A stretch of 64,000 nt of DNA from Thiobacillus thioparus DSM 505 (GTDB taxonomy: Bacteria > Pseudomonadota > Gammaproteobacteria > Burkholderiales > Thiobacillaceae): positions 118,857-182,856 of the forward strand of contig NZ_KB891330.1 of assembly GCF_000373385.1 (NCBI RefSeq), given 5' to 3'. The position numbers were made by a program, and so were the translations under genes. This document shows positions 9,219 to 17,417 of this stretch, one piece after another; the stretch's first letter is position 1; every line of letters starts with the position of its first letter. The notes under the pieces were generated by a model. That model did no database searches and was not told the DNA's origin. It was given only the letters and a program-made list of their open reading frames with translations.

Positions 9219-9977
9219 TTAGCCGCCCATCATCTGACGATAGGCCGCGTCGGCCAGTTTCTGCATGTCCGGATGCGCAATCTGGCCGGACAGGGCATAG
9301 CCGAAATCGCGGTCGATCCAGTAGAACACCTCGACGCCGTTTTCGGTGACGTGGCGGAACGCCGTCTCGCGATTGCCCGTCACGGCGCGCCTCACATAGA
9401 GTGTGACGCGGCGCCCGCCCGCATCCTGGTACATGAACTGTGCCACCGGACCGGATTCACCCGCCAGCAGGCGCCCGCCCAGCAGCTCGAAACCGAGCGC
9501 GCCGAATTCCGGCGCCTTGAGCTGCGTGCCGACGCGCTTGGAAAGCCAGCTCACCAGATGCGCGGCGTGAGCCGCATCCACCTCGACCGGGTGTCGCGCC
9601 TCGGGACTGAACACTGCATGCGCAATCGCCGCATCGCGGGCGAAATGCAGCGGCGCCGGGACGGGCTGATCCTCGCTGAGACCGATACCGTAGCCGATCA
9701 GGCCGCTGGCCGCCAATGCAAGCGCCGCTGCCATTGCCCGCCACGGCGCGCGAACCGGCCGGCGACGCGCCGCACGCACCAGATCGATCGGCAGGGGGTC
9801 GTTGAGCACGCCATCGAACGCGGCATGCAGCGCCTGATTCTGTCCGGCCCATGTCTGCACCCGTGCGGCGTCCTCCGGATGCGCAGCCAGCCAGGCCTCG
9901 ACGTCCAGGCGCCGTGCCTCGGGCAGCGCGCCATCCACATAGGCATGCAAATCGTCCTCGCGCACAGGATCCGTCAT
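9219..9977 (-). CDS. anti-sigma factor
   Basis: The 252-residue product has a small N-terminal cytoplasmic anti-sigma domain (DDLHAYVDGALPEARRLDVEAWL), one membrane helix (about residues 80-100, AMAAALALAASGLIGYGIG) and a periplasmic domain ending GYALSGQIAHPDMQKLADAAYRQ. It lacks the HxxxCxxC zinc motif of ZAS anti-sigma factors, but the sequence is typical of RsiW/FecR-independent regulators that follow ECF genes. It overlaps the sigma factor gene by four bases (ATGA), the usual arrangement for a sigma/anti-sigma pair. It should hold the ECF factor at the membrane until a signal in the cell envelope releases it. Confidence 0.85.
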   Translation of the reverse strand: MTDPVREDDLHAYVDGALPEARRLDVEAWLAAHPEDAARVQTWAGQNQALHAAFDGVLNDPLPIDLVRAARRRPVRAPWRAMAAALALAASGLIGYGIGLSEDQPVPAPLHFARDAAIAHAVFSPEARHPVEVDAAHAAHLVSWLSKRVGTQLKAPEFGALGFELLGGRLLAGESGPVAQFMYQDAGGRRVTLYVRRAVTGNRETAFRHVTENGVEVFYWIDRDFGYALSGQIAHPDMQKLADAAYRQMMGG

Positions 9978-10477
9978 TTCACCACCTTCAACTGTACGGC
10001 GGGCGCCCCCGCCAGCATGTGTCGCATCCGTTCGCGCGCACGGGCGAGACGCGACATGATCGTGCCGATCGGCACGCCCAGCACCTGGGCAGCCTCGGCA
10101 TAGGAAAATTGTTCCAGCCCGACCAGCAGGATCACTTCCCGCTGCTCATCAGGCAACCGTACCAGCGCCGCGTGCATGTCGCGCGCCGCCAGTGCTTCCA
10201 TCTGTCCGCCGCTCACCGGGATGTCCAGGGCCTCGTCGAGCGCCGTGTCCTGCGGGCGGTGGGTCCGCAACTGGTTCACGAACAGATTGTGCATCAGCGT
10301 GAACAGCCAGGCGCGCAGGTCGCTGCCCGGCTGCCACAGGTCGAGCCGGGCCAGCGCGCGTTCGAGCGTGTCCTGCACCAGATCGTCGGCACACACGACA
10401 TCGCCCGTCAGCGCCCGGGCGTAGCGGCGCAGACGGGGCAAATGCTCGATCAGATCCGGCTTAGGGTTTAGCCGCAT
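9974..10477 (-). CDS. ECF-type RNA polymerase sigma factor
   Basis: At 167 residues this is the normal size for an ECF sigma factor. Region 2 is seen in LPRLRRYARALTGDVVCADDLVQDTLERAL with a following WLFTLMHNLFVNQLR, and region 4 in LPDEQREVILLVGLEQFSYAEAAQVLGVPIGTIMSRLARARERM. It directs RNA polymerase to a small regulon and is controlled by the adjacent anti-sigma factor. The start overlaps the upstream lipoprotein gene by 17 bases, so lipoprotein, sigma and anti-sigma are one operon. The regulon likely includes its own operon, but no promoter could be fixed. Confidence 0.92.
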   Translation of the reverse strand: MRLNPKPDLIEHLPRLRRYARALTGDVVCADDLVQDTLERALARLDLWQPGSDLRAWLFTLMHNLFVNQLRTHRPQDTALDEALDIPVSGGQMEALAARDMHAALVRLPDEQREVILLVGLEQFSYAEAAQVLGVPIGTIMSRLARARERMRHMLAGAPAVQLKVVK

Positions 10478-10835
10478 GCCACACGTTCTTCACGCCGTCG
10501 CCCGTGGTATCGCCCGGCTTCTGGTCCTTGATCCAGCGATACAGCGGCTTGCCCTTGTAGGCCCACTGGCGGCTGCCGTCGTCGCGGGTGACGATGCTGT
10601 AGTCGCCGCTCGCCTTGTCGCCGGCCGTGGCCATCAGCGGCGGCCAGTTCGTCGCGCAATCGCCGTTGCACGCGCTCTTGCCGGAACCGGCGGCATCCTT
10701 GTCAAACACATACAGCGTCATACCCTCGGCATTGGTCAGTACGCCCGATTGCATGGCCACGGGCGCGGCGTTCGGTGTCGCACAGGCAACGAGCAGGACG
10801 AGGCCCGCCAGGGAGGAAGTGAATGCGGTTTTCAT
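10461..10835 (-). CDS. secreted-repeat lipoprotein (COG4315-like)
   Basis: The 124-residue product starts with a signal peptide and a lipobox (LVLLVAC, Cys18 or so). The mature part has the secreted-repeat pattern: GVLTNAEGMTLYVFDKDAAGSGKSAC, NGDCATNWPPLMATAGD and a second half DYSIVTRDDGSRQWAYKGKPLYRWIKDQKPGDTTGDG. Function of this family is unknown; it is a periplasmic or outer-membrane-anchored protein often found with ECF sigma factors, as here. A Shine-Dalgarno-like AAAGGATTT precedes the ATG. A small ATGCAG/CTGCAT stem lies upstream at 10864-10880. Confidence 0.85.
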   Translation of the reverse strand: MKTAFTSSLAGLVLLVACATPNAAPVAMQSGVLTNAEGMTLYVFDKDAAGSGKSACNGDCATNWPPLMATAGDKASGDYSIVTRDDGSRQWAYKGKPLYRWIKDQKPGDTTGDGVKNVWHAAKP

Positions 10836-11029
10836 GGGAAATCCTTTTCTCGAAAATTAAGGGATGCAGTCAGCCTGCATGGACGTAAACACCGGCACGC
10901 CCCGGTTTATTCCATCCAGTCGAAAATTTTCTCCCGCCCTGTCGGCTGTCTCATTATGCGACGACGCAACAGGATTCGCCCCATCCTGAAATTCTTGGCT
11001 ATACCAAGGAAGCGCACAGGGAGAGCACC

Positions 11030-11548
11030 ATGACAAACAGGATCCACGATGCTGTCGTAGAAGCCATAAAAGACCCGCAGGTCAGGGGCGTCCTTGCGGA
11101 AATGGTGCAGACAGCCATCCTGGACGCAAACCAGAAGAGCTACGACCCCTACCGCACCACCATCCATTTCCTTATCGCCTTAATCGCCTTCTGCCTTTCA
11201 GTGATCGTCGGCATCTTCAATGCGCTCCCCGATCCCCCTGTCTGCACCTATACCCTGACTTACCACATGCTGGGCGGCGTACTGGCATGGATATCGATTA
11301 CCGCATTCGTTGCGAGCGTGTGTGCTGCCGTAGCCCAGTACTTCAAGCATCTTTACCGTATTGCGCAGCTTGAAAACGTCCCGGGCCTAACCGTCCCCAA
11401 GGAACGGCTCATCGTTCTCATGGGCCTGCCCATCGTGCCAGGGGCATTCGCCGTCATCTACTGTGTCGGGGCCGGCCTGGCCATCCTGAACGACAACCGG
11501 GGACCGCTCAAAAGCCTGTGCGCAATCTGCAAGCTTTGGCCCTTCTGA
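11030..11548 (+). CDS. hypothetical membrane protein
   Basis: The 172-residue product follows a good Shine-Dalgarno sequence (GGGAGAG, about seven bases before the ATG). The first 40 residues are soluble and polar (IHDAVVEAIKDPQVRGVLAEMVQ), then come three probable membrane helices (about 46-62, 78-105 and 128-150) and a short Cys-containing tail ending SLCAICKLWPF. No family was recognised. It stands alone, divergent from the ECF operon. The tail with two Cys is unusual and could bind a metal or form a disulfide. Confidence 0.6.
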   Translation: MTNRIHDAVVEAIKDPQVRGVLAEMVQTAILDANQKSYDPYRTTIHFLIALIAFCLSVIVGIFNALPDPPVCTYTLTYHMLGGVLAWISITAFVASVCAAVAQYFKHLYRIAQLENVPGLTVPKERLIVLMGLPIVPGAFAVIYCVGAGLAILNDNRGPLKSLCAICKLWPF

Positions 11549-11559
11549 CCGGCACGACA

Positions 11560-11817
11560 AAACCGATGCCGGAACGGTTTGGTGGGCAATTGTCTCCGGA
11601 AGCAGGCGATCGAACGCCTCTGACCACCGCATTCGCAAGCTCGTGTCTCCAGGCCCGACCGGCCGGTCACGCTCAGCGAGGCGATCGAGGTGATGGGGAA
11701 ATAGACATGGCGCATCTGCACGTCGGATTCGTAAAGCACATAACCGAGCGGCATCAGAACCAGTTTCAGATCGGGAGGCAGACGCGAGTATTTGCCTGCC
11801 GACAGGGCGGCGAGCAA
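11560..11817 (-). pseudogene. remnant of a Crp/Fnr-type regulator
   Basis: From 11817 the minus strand reads MLAALSAGKYSRLPPDLKL, then LVLMPLGYVLYESDVQMRHVY and FPITSIASLSV, which matches the start of Crp/Fnr-family cNMP-binding domains ('vLYEsg...rhvYFPttsivSLl'). After about 50 residues the similarity jumps frame (TVPASVLSCRSEG in a neighbouring frame resembles the following segment) and then stops. The DNA-binding domain is absent. It is a decayed fragment and not expected to be functional. Confidence 0.55.
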
Positions 11818-12001
11818 ATGGTTGTGCCAACCGAATTCAAGCTAGCCAGCGCTGACCCGGACAGCTCGGTTCCGCCACAAGCCAACCGGATCGAATCGGA
11901 AGCCGTCAACGCTCGCCCACAAGACATTCCGGCTCCGATCGTCAGGGAGGCGGGACTGGTGCTGTTCCTGTTTAAAGGACACGCACTTGGGGACCGATAC
12001 A

Positions 12002-12203
12002 CGCCCGGGTGGGTTGGGCCGGTTCGGGGTGCGCAGTATCGATTCACTCTACTACCTGATGTACGCCATCCATAACGGGCTTCCCGAAGGCCCGGTCTTG
12101 GATCTGATCCGGATGACGCTCATTGCGGTTTCGGTTTCGTTTGTCAACGGCATCATCGTCAAGCCGACGATGAGTCAACTTTTCCGATACTGCAGGCGTT
12201 TCC
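12002..12203 (+). pseudogene. C-terminal remnant of a NhaP-type cation:proton antiporter
   Basis: One plus-strand frame reads FGVRSIDSLYYLMYAI, HNGLPEGPVLDLIRMTLIA and VSFVNGIIVKPTMSQLF, matching the end of CPA1/NhaP antiporters ('wFGiRGigSlyYl.yAi..glp', 'tl.vv..SilvHGisvkPlm'). The rest of the about 400-residue transporter is missing; upstream sequence in the same frame is unrelated. Together with the Crp remnant it marks 11.55-12.3 kb as decayed sequence with no intact gene. Confidence 0.5.
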
Positions 12204-12300
12204 CCTTACCACGAGCTTCCTTTCGATTCCAATCGCAGGCCCGCCAAGCGCGTATGCAGGACGACGCGCAGACGACATGCTGGTCCCGGGCCTGTCGGCA

Positions 12301-13647
12301 CTACTGGGCGCTCACGCGCCAGATCACATTGCCCACATCGTCGGCCACCAGCAGCGCGCCCTGCCTGTCGAGCGCCACACCGACCGGCCGGCCGTAGGCA
12401 TTGCCTTCCTCGCTGAGAAAGCCGGTCAGCACGTCGATAGGGGCGCCGGAGGGTTTGCCGTTTTCGAAGGGCACGAAGATCACCTTGTAGCCGCTGTGCG
12501 GGCGACGGTTCCACGAACCATGCTGGCCGATGAACATGCCGTTGGCGAAAACGGCCGGCAGCGTGGTGCCGGCAGAGGACGCCAGGCCCAGCGAGGCGGT
12601 GTGCGGTCCCAGGGCATAGTCGGGGGTGATCGCCTGCGCCACCAGATCGGGCCGCTGCGGCATGACACGCGCATCGACATGCTGGCCATAGTAGCTGTAG
12701 GGCCAGCCATAGAAGCCGCCGTCGCGCACCGAGGTCAGATAATCGGGAACCAGATCGCTGCCAAGCTCGTCGCGTTCGTTCACCACGGTCCATAACTCGC
12801 CACTGTGGGGTTCCCAGGCCAGACCATTGGGGTTGCGCAGGCCGGACGCAAAGATGCGGTGCGAACCGCTCCGGATATCCACCTCCCAAATGGCGGCACG
12901 CTCGACCTCCGCCGCCATCCCCCGTTCGGCCACGTTGCTGTTCGAGCCCACCGTCACGTAGAGCTTGCTGCCGTCCTTGCTCGCAATGAGGTTCTTGGTC
13001 CAGTGGTGATTGATCGGGCCCGCAGGCAGATCGACCAGCCTGACGCCGGGCGCGGTAATGCGGGTATCACCAGAGACATAGGGAAAACGCAGCACCGCGT
13101 CGGAGTCGGCCACATAGAGCGTGTCGCCCACCAGCGCCATCCCGAACGGAGAGTTCAACCCTTGCAGCAGCACCGAACTCAGGTCTGCCACGCCGTCGCC
13201 GTCGGTGTCGCGCAGCAGCGTGATGCGGTTGGCGCTCGGCACAGTGGCACCCGCCCGCTCCATCACCAACCCCATCACCCAACCCTTGATGCCCTTGGCG
13301 TCCTCGGGTTTGGAGGGCGCATTGGTCTCCGCCACCAGCACATCGCCGTTGGGCAGCACGAGCAGCCAACGCGGGTGGCCCAGGCTGCGAGCAAATGCGG
13401 TCACGCGCATGCCCGCTGCTGCCTGCGGCGCCGCACCGGACGGCCAGCCATTGGCCGGCGCGATGTGAACGGTCGGGATCAGCGTCTGCTGTGGAGGTGG
13501 CAGCGTGGGGTGTGGTCCAGTGCCGGCCGAGACCGGCAGCGTAGCCATCTCATTGCAGGCTGCGAGCGCCAGAACCGCCGCACCGATCAGGCTCGCGTTC
13601 GAGCATGGCCGCAACAGCCTGACTGCGGAGCGCGACCGATACTTCAT
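12301..13647 (-). CDS. PQQ-type sorbosone/glucose dehydrogenase-like lipoprotein
   Basis: The 448-residue product has a lipoprotein signal (VLALAAC, Cys31) and a six-bladed beta-propeller of the soluble glucose/sorbosone dehydrogenase family. Recognisable pieces are [118 protein letters not shown] and GNVIWRVS. The family oxidises sugars or aldehydes with PQQ in the periplasm, though many members are of unknown substrate. No PQQ synthesis genes are in the window. The start overlaps the DUF3309 gene by four bases (ATGA). Confidence 0.85.
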   Translation of the reverse strand: MKYRSRSAVRLLRPCSNASLIGAAVLALAACNEMATLPVSAGTGPHPTLPPPQQTLIPTVHIAPANGWPSGAAPQAAAGMRVTAFARSLGHPRWLLVLPNGDVLVAETNAPSKPEDAKGIKGWVMGLVMERAGATVPSANRITLLRDTDGDGVADLSSVLLQGLNSPFGMALVGDTLYVADSDAVLRFPYVSGDTRITAPGVRLVDLPAGPINHHWTKNLIASKDGSKLYVTVGSNSNVAERGMAAEVERAAIWEVDIRSGSHRIFASGLRNPNGLAWEPHSGELWTVVNERDELGSDLVPDYLTSVRDGGFYGWPYSYYGQHVDARVMPQRPDLVAQAITPDYALGPHTASLGLASSAGTTLPAVFANGMFIGQHGSWNRRPHSGYKVIFVPFENGKPSGAPIDVLTGFLSEEGNAYGRPVGVALDRQGALLVADDVGNVIWRVSAQ

Positions 13648-13799
13648 AGTCGTCCCAGCAACAGCAGCACGATGACAATGATCACCACCAGGCCCAACCC
13701 GCCACTGGGCCCGTAGCCCCAGCTCCTGCTATGCGGCCAGGTCGGAATGGCGCCGATCAGCATCAGAATCAGTACGATCAACAGTATGGTTCCCAACAT
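13644..13799 (-). CDS. DUF3309-like small membrane protein
   Basis: A 51-residue frame, [19 protein letters not shown] then [17 protein letters not shown] and a second helix [14 protein letters not shown], matches the DUF3309 pattern of two helices joined by a W/Y/G-rich linker. It has a good Shine-Dalgarno sequence (AAAAGGAG) and its TGA overlaps the ATG of the downstream dehydrogenase. Function of the family is unknown. The small size makes it easy to miss in automatic annotation. Confidence 0.8.
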   Translation of the reverse strand: MLGTILLIVLILMLIGAIPTWPHSRSWGYGPSGGLGLVVIIVIVLLLLGRL

Positions 13800-13951
13800 G
13801 GGATTCTCCTTTTAGGAATGGGTTTCAGTGAGTTGTGCGCGTCGGCGTTCCGATCGCTTCCGTGTGCTGCCATTGCGCCCGGATTTCACCATTCGGATCC
13901 CGGGCGCCGTGCACATTGAGGAGGCCCATCAACATTGCCTGGCTGTTCTGT

Positions 13952-14302
13952 TCAGCCGGACTGATCCTGGCGGGCACAACAGGCAATGTCTAAAACGTCG
14001 CAGTCCAGCATGCACAATGCACCGGGCGCGGCTTCCATTCCGTTCGGTAGCGCACACAGGTTCCCGGCTACTCCGTGCGCCAGCGCATAGTGCCGGACCG
14101 CCTGTGCCGACCTCCTTTCCGAATCAGGGCCAGGAGCTTTGAATTGGGCGAGATAATTATCTGGCATCTCTGGCGGAGAAAACGTTGGATAGCGGACGAC
14201 ATCAGAGAACACCAGAATTCTGCTTGCCGCGGCGAGATCAAACACACGCCACGAGGCGATTGTCAGAATCACCGCAAGCAACCGATGGGCATGGCTGCGC
14301 AC
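13952..14302 (-). CDS. uncertain hypothetical exported protein
   Basis: A frame with a GTG start (MRSHAHRLLAVILTIASW) carries a possible signal peptide, then about 90 residues with no recognised family; four Cys cluster near the end (LCMLDCDVLDIACC). No Shine-Dalgarno sequence is visible, and the surroundings contain decayed genes, so it may be a remnant or not coding at all. Confidence 0.25.
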   Translation of the reverse strand: MRSHAHRLLAVILTIASWRVFDLAAASRILVFSDVVRYPTFSPPEMPDNYLAQFKAPGPDSERRSAQAVRHYALAHGVAGNLCALPNGMEAAPGALCMLDCDVLDIACCARQDQSG

Positions 14303-14320
14303 TGCGTGTGAAATGCCCTT

Positions 14321-14476
14321 TCACGAAGTGATGTGGTAGCAGTTGATGATCTCGTTTGTGGCCGCGAAAGTCTCGACGGCGCCCGCCAGATAGAACAGCG
14401 AGGCCCTGCGGAAATGCTCATTGAAGCGAACGGGATCAATTGCCTGATGCGCTCCCGGATCGATGGGAACTTCCAT
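14321..14476 (-). CDS. hypothetical 51-residue protein
   Basis: The ATG at 14476 follows a good Shine-Dalgarno sequence (GGGAGG, seven bases upstream) and begins MEVPIDPGAHQAIDPVRF. The product is 51 residues, ends NEIINCYHITS and contains a short hydrophobic segment (SLFYLAGAVETFAA). It starts 32 bases after the stop of the broken DUF2141 gene on the same strand. No family was recognised. The good ribosome site is the main support. Confidence 0.4.
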   Translation of the reverse strand: MEVPIDPGAHQAIDPVRFNEHFRRASLFYLAGAVETFAATNEIINCYHITS

Positions 14477-14508
14477 CACACGCCTCCCATATTTCATGCC
14501 ACGCACGC

Positions 14509-15024
14509 TCAGTAATCCAGGCTGATCTTCAACTCCAGGTTTTTCCCTTCGTATGGGAAGCTGGCGGCGGAGAATGTCGGTGCGCCGAGCGAGGCTTTTG
14601 CGTCATTGGAAAAACCATAGCCTTCCTTCGGGATGCCCAGCAGGTTGGTGTCAAGTTTGCCGTTCATGTTTTCATCGTGAACGACGGCAAGCGCAACGTC
14701 CACCATGGGATGTCTTCAAAGTCACAGCGCGCCTGCTTGCCCCGAATTTTTATCACCATGATATTGGTTGCCGAGCGCGGATACTCGGTAGGGAACCCTT
14801 CTGACGCTTCGAACAGTGCGCACGCAACGCCGCGTGTATTGTTTCTGATGTCCAGAATTTTCACGTGAATTCCAGGACAAGGGGACTGGGCAGGGACGAG
14901 GGCTGGAAGACTCCCGGACATCAGCGCGGAAGCCATGTTGCGCATCAAGCCCCAAGATGCCTCGTATCTGCGGGCCTCTGGCGGTCAGGTCCTCCGCCGA
15001 CTTCCGAATCATTGGCGTATTCAT
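14509..15024 (-). pseudogene. DUF2141 protein gene broken by frameshifts
   Basis: Two minus-strand frames together give a DUF2141 domain: VKILDIRNNTRGVACALFEA, EGFPTEYPRSATNIMVIKI and CDFEDIP in one frame (14948-14700), then ALAVVHDENMNGKLDTNLLG and IPKEGYGFSNDAKASLGAP in the next (to the stop at 14509). The break is near 14700 and needs one added base. A Shine-Dalgarno sequence (AAGGAAG) precedes an ATG at 15024 in a third frame, so a second shift near 14945 is likely. DUF2141 proteins are small exported beta-sandwich proteins of unknown role. Confidence 0.55.
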
Positions 15025-15142
15025 CGTCTTCCTTTCGTTGCCTATCAGAATGATCGAGTCGCTATAGCAGGAAAAATCAACATCACCCAATGCAGCACTC
15101 CGTATGCCACCGTACAGACCACGCGTGAGGATGCGATTAGCC

Positions 15143-15170
15143 TTGTTTTTTGATCGGAAAATTCTATAAG
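15143..15170 (+). promoter_or_regulatory. probable promoter of the csbD-like gene
   Basis: TTGTTT (15143-15148), a 16-base spacer and TATAAG (15165-15170) form a sigma-70/sigma-S-like promoter in an AT-rich stretch. It lies about 120 bases before the CsbD start; the leader contains a stem ACGCCG/CGGCGT (15253-15269) just before the Shine-Dalgarno sequence. Confidence 0.45.
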
Positions 15171-15289
15171 AATTAACCGGGTTATCGTTACAACGTTTCC
15201 TCTGCAACCCGAGGCTGCGCGAAGCGAATACGAGGTGAAAGGCCGATGGACAACGCCGTCAGTCGGCGTCCGAACCGAAGGAGATTGAG

Positions 15290-15502
15290 ATGGACCGGAA
15301 TATCGTTGAAGGCAACTGGAAGCAGTTCAAGGGCAAGGTGAAAGCACAGTGGGGCAAGCTTACCGACGATCACCTTGACGTGATTGCCGGCAAGCGCGAT
15401 CAGCTGGCAGGAAAGATCCAGGAATCCTATGGCGTCACGAAAGACGAAGCCGAAAAACAGATCAAGGACTTTGAAGCACGCAACAAAGATGATCGCCCCT
15501 AG
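15290..15502 (+). CDS. CsbD-family stress protein
   Basis: The 70-residue product begins MDRNIVEGNWKQFKGKVKA and continues QWGKLTDDHLDVIAGKRDQL, the complete CsbD/YjbJ pattern. It is highly charged and soluble with two helices. Members are abundant general-stress proteins of unknown mechanism. A Shine-Dalgarno sequence (AAGGAG) lies eight bases before the ATG. The gene stands alone behind its own probable promoter. Confidence 0.92.
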   Translation: MDRNIVEGNWKQFKGKVKAQWGKLTDDHLDVIAGKRDQLAGKIQESYGVTKDEAEKQIKDFEARNKDDRP

Positions 15503-15725
15503 TGTTCTACCCGGGCAGGGCGCTGTGCATGTGTGGCGTCAGGCTCAAGGCCGGCGCATTTCTCTTGAATGCCCCTTCATGTCTAATTACAGACACTCTA
15601 ATTGCGCCACACCGAAGGTTCCGGGCGTGGCAGAAATCGACGGGCTCTTCAGGATCGGCCAGCACGATGGTCCGCACGCAGGGCAGTCGATACGCCAACA
15701 CCATCTTGAGGTTAGTCAAAAAACC

Positions 15726-15965
15726 ATGAATACACTCCCTGCAGCCGGTGGGGATCGTCCCGACGAAGCCGGCTATTCCTCCGCTCCCACATGTACATGT
15801 CCCCGTTGCAATGGCTCTGCTTACCGTGTACATCGCCGATTTGTCGATTTGCTCATGAGCATGTTCATAACAGTCAGCCGCTACCGCTGCGGGTCGGTGG
15901 GCTGCGGCTGGGAAGGCAATCTGCGCGTGAAGCGGCATCCCCTGTTGGTGCGGGGGCCATGGTGA
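15726..15965 (+). CDS. small zinc-ribbon-like protein
   Basis: The 79-residue frame from ATG 15726 has Cys25-x2-Cys28 (CPRC) and Cys55-x4-Cys60 (CGSVGCGWEG), the ligand spacing of a zinc ribbon, separated by a basic and hydrophobic stretch (VHRRFVDLLMSMFITVSRY) and followed by a basic tail NLRVKRHP. No longer domain was recognised. It may bind nucleic acid or membranes, but the role is unknown. An extra Cys23 precedes the first pair. An 18-bp inverted repeat begins three bases after the stop. Confidence 0.6.
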   Translation: MNTLPAAGGDRPDEAGYSSAPTCTCPRCNGSAYRVHRRFVDLLMSMFITVSRYRCGSVGCGWEGNLRVKRHPLLVRGPW

Positions 15966-15967
15966 GA

Positions 15968-16014
15968 TGCAGGGCAGAGGAAACGGCGCATCCGGACGTT
16001 TCCTCTGCCCTGCA
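15968..16014. repeat. perfect 18-bp inverted repeat
   Basis: Arms TGCAGGGCAGAGGAAACG (15968-15985) and its exact complement (15997-16014) flank an 11-base loop. It immediately follows the zinc-ribbon gene. Neither side carries a T run, so it is not a standard intrinsic terminator. It may be a Rho-assisted terminator, an mRNA-stabilising end or a mobile palindrome. Confidence 0.8.
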
Positions 16015-16060
16015 ACGATTCGAAGCCGATTGTGGCAGCAGTCATCGTGGCAATTTCCCA

Positions 16061-16097
16061 ACGCATCAAGCAAGGCCGCTTACAACTGGAAAACCAG
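16061..16097 (+). repeat. duplicated gene leader, copy A
   Basis: ACGCATCAAGCAA...CCGCT.ACAAC.GGAAAACCAG at 16061-16097 reappears at 18733-18770 with few differences, and similarity extends upstream (CGAA..C.GATTGT.GC). Both copies lie directly before genes for exported proteins and include the ribosome-binding region. Confidence 0.7.
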
Positions 16098-16136
16098 AAG
16101 GACCATACCGATGAGTACGCATTCCGGGACATTCAG

Positions 16137-17024
16137 TTGACTTGGCTGACGCAACTGTTGCTTGGGATGGCGTTTTTCAGCGTAGGGCTGGCTTTTGCCT
16201 CTGTGCCGGACACGCAACCCAGTGCTGCATCCCTCCTGGCCAAGTACGCGTCACTGGGCGAGCGATTGCATCAGAACCCGTTTCAGCGAGCGCTCGTCCT
16301 CGACTCGTCCGAGTCGGCCGACGACGTGGCAGGCGATATCTACGCGCTGGTCAATTACCCGTTTGAGGCGGTCAGTACGGCACTCAACGACCCGGGGCAC
16401 TGGTGTGACGTGATGATCCTCCATGTCAACACCAAATACTGTCGTGCCTCAAGCAATCAGGCGCCCACGATCCTGACGGTCTACATTGGCAAGAAAGCTC
16501 CCCAGCCCGTCAAAGAGGCCTATCCCATCCAATTTGCTTATCGCCTCGGCGCGGCGACGGCGCAATACCTGGAGATCCGGCTCAATGCCGAGAAGGGGCC
16601 GCTGAGTACCCGCAACTATCGCATCCAGCTGCAGGCGGTACCGGTTGGAAACGGTCAGACCTTTCTGCATCTCACCTATTCGTACGATTTCGGATTGGCT
16701 GGGCGACTCGCCATGAAGACGTATCTCGCCACAATCGGACGCGGCAAAGTGGGATTCACCCTGACCGACAAGCCATCCAAAGGGCCGCCCGAATATATTG
16801 GCGGCATGCGTGGCGTGGTCGAGCGCAACACCATGCGTTATTACCTCGCCATCGAGGCTTATCTCGGCGCATTGGCCACGCCGCCCCCTTTGCAGCTCCA
16901 GAAACGCCTGCAAAGCTGGTTCGCCGCCACTGAGCAATATCCCCGCCAATTGCACGAAGTCAGCCGAACCGCCTATATCGGAATGAAACGGAATGAATAT
17001 CTGCGTCAGCAAACGTCGCCGTAA
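16137..17024 (+). CDS. hypothetical exported protein, possible START/SRPBCC-like fold
   Basis: The stable frame runs to 17024 and begins with a signal peptide (LTWLTQLLLGMAFFSVGLAFA) followed by about 270 residues: YALVNYPFEAVSTALNDPGHWCDVM, YLEIRLNAEKGPLSTRNYRI and FLHLTYSYDFGLAGRLAMKTYL. The pattern of a substrate-shaped beta-sheet with a long C-terminal helix suggests a START/SRPBCC-like lipid-binding fold, an inference from look alone. The start is unclear. An ATG at 16111 has a good Shine-Dalgarno sequence (AGAAGGA) but hits a stop after nine codons; one extra T at about 16137 would join MSTHSGTFS to the signal peptide. A TTG at 16137 is used here. Confidence 0.65.
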   Translation: MTWLTQLLLGMAFFSVGLAFASVPDTQPSAASLLAKYASLGERLHQNPFQRALVLDSSESADDVAGDIYALVNYPFEAVSTALNDPGHWCDVMILHVNTKYCRASSNQAPTILTVYIGKKAPQPVKEAYPIQFAYRLGAATAQYLEIRLNAEKGPLSTRNYRIQLQAVPVGNGQTFLHLTYSYDFGLAGRLAMKTYLATIGRGKVGFTLTDKPSKGPPEYIGGMRGVVERNTMRYYLAIEAYLGALATPPPLQLQKRLQSWFAATEQYPRQLHEVSRTAYIGMKRNEYLRQQTSP

Positions 17025-17117
17025 CCCTCTCGCGATCCGGGGATGAGTCGAAGGTGCCGATCAGGACGGAATCCGTCTGGCACCTCGCTCGAAACGCGCC
17101 CCGAACGGAGGACGGAT

Positions 17118-17417
17118 TCAGTTTGTTGGCGCAGTGTTCTCGGCGGGCGCCACGATCACCGTGGTGCCATTGCCAGACTTGCCGGTCTCGCCCTGGGCTC
17201 CCTCGGTACCCTGATATCCAGTCTCGCCCTGGCTACCCGTTGCGCCCTGGCTACCGGTCTCGCCCTGGGTGCCGGTGGCGCCTTGGGGACCTGCCGGGCC
17301 TGGAACCGGGGCAGCCGGAGCAGGAGCCGGGGCAGGAACGTTGACCACGGTCGGCTTATCACAGGCAGCGAGACTCAGCGTTGCAAGCAGTGCAGAAATC
17401 AGTAATGAACGATTCAT
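17118..17417 (-). CDS. collagen-like lipoprotein
   Basis: The 99-residue product starts MNRSLLISALLATLSLAAC with a lipobox (Cys19), then a Pro/Ala linker (residues 26-39), and 15 consecutive Gly-X-Y triplets (residues 40-84; GPA GPQ GAT GTQ GET GSQ and so on), ending with a short tail. Thr, Gln and Glu fill X and Y, as in bacterial collagen-like proteins, so a short triple helix on the cell surface or in the periplasm is plausible. A Shine-Dalgarno sequence (AGAGGA) precedes the ATG at 17417. No neighbour suggests a partner. Confidence 0.85.
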   Translation of the reverse strand: MNRSLLISALLATLSLAACDKPTVVNVPAPAPAPAAPVPGPAGPQGATGTQGETGSQGATGSQGETGYQGTEGAQGETGKSGNGTTVIVAPAENTAPTN

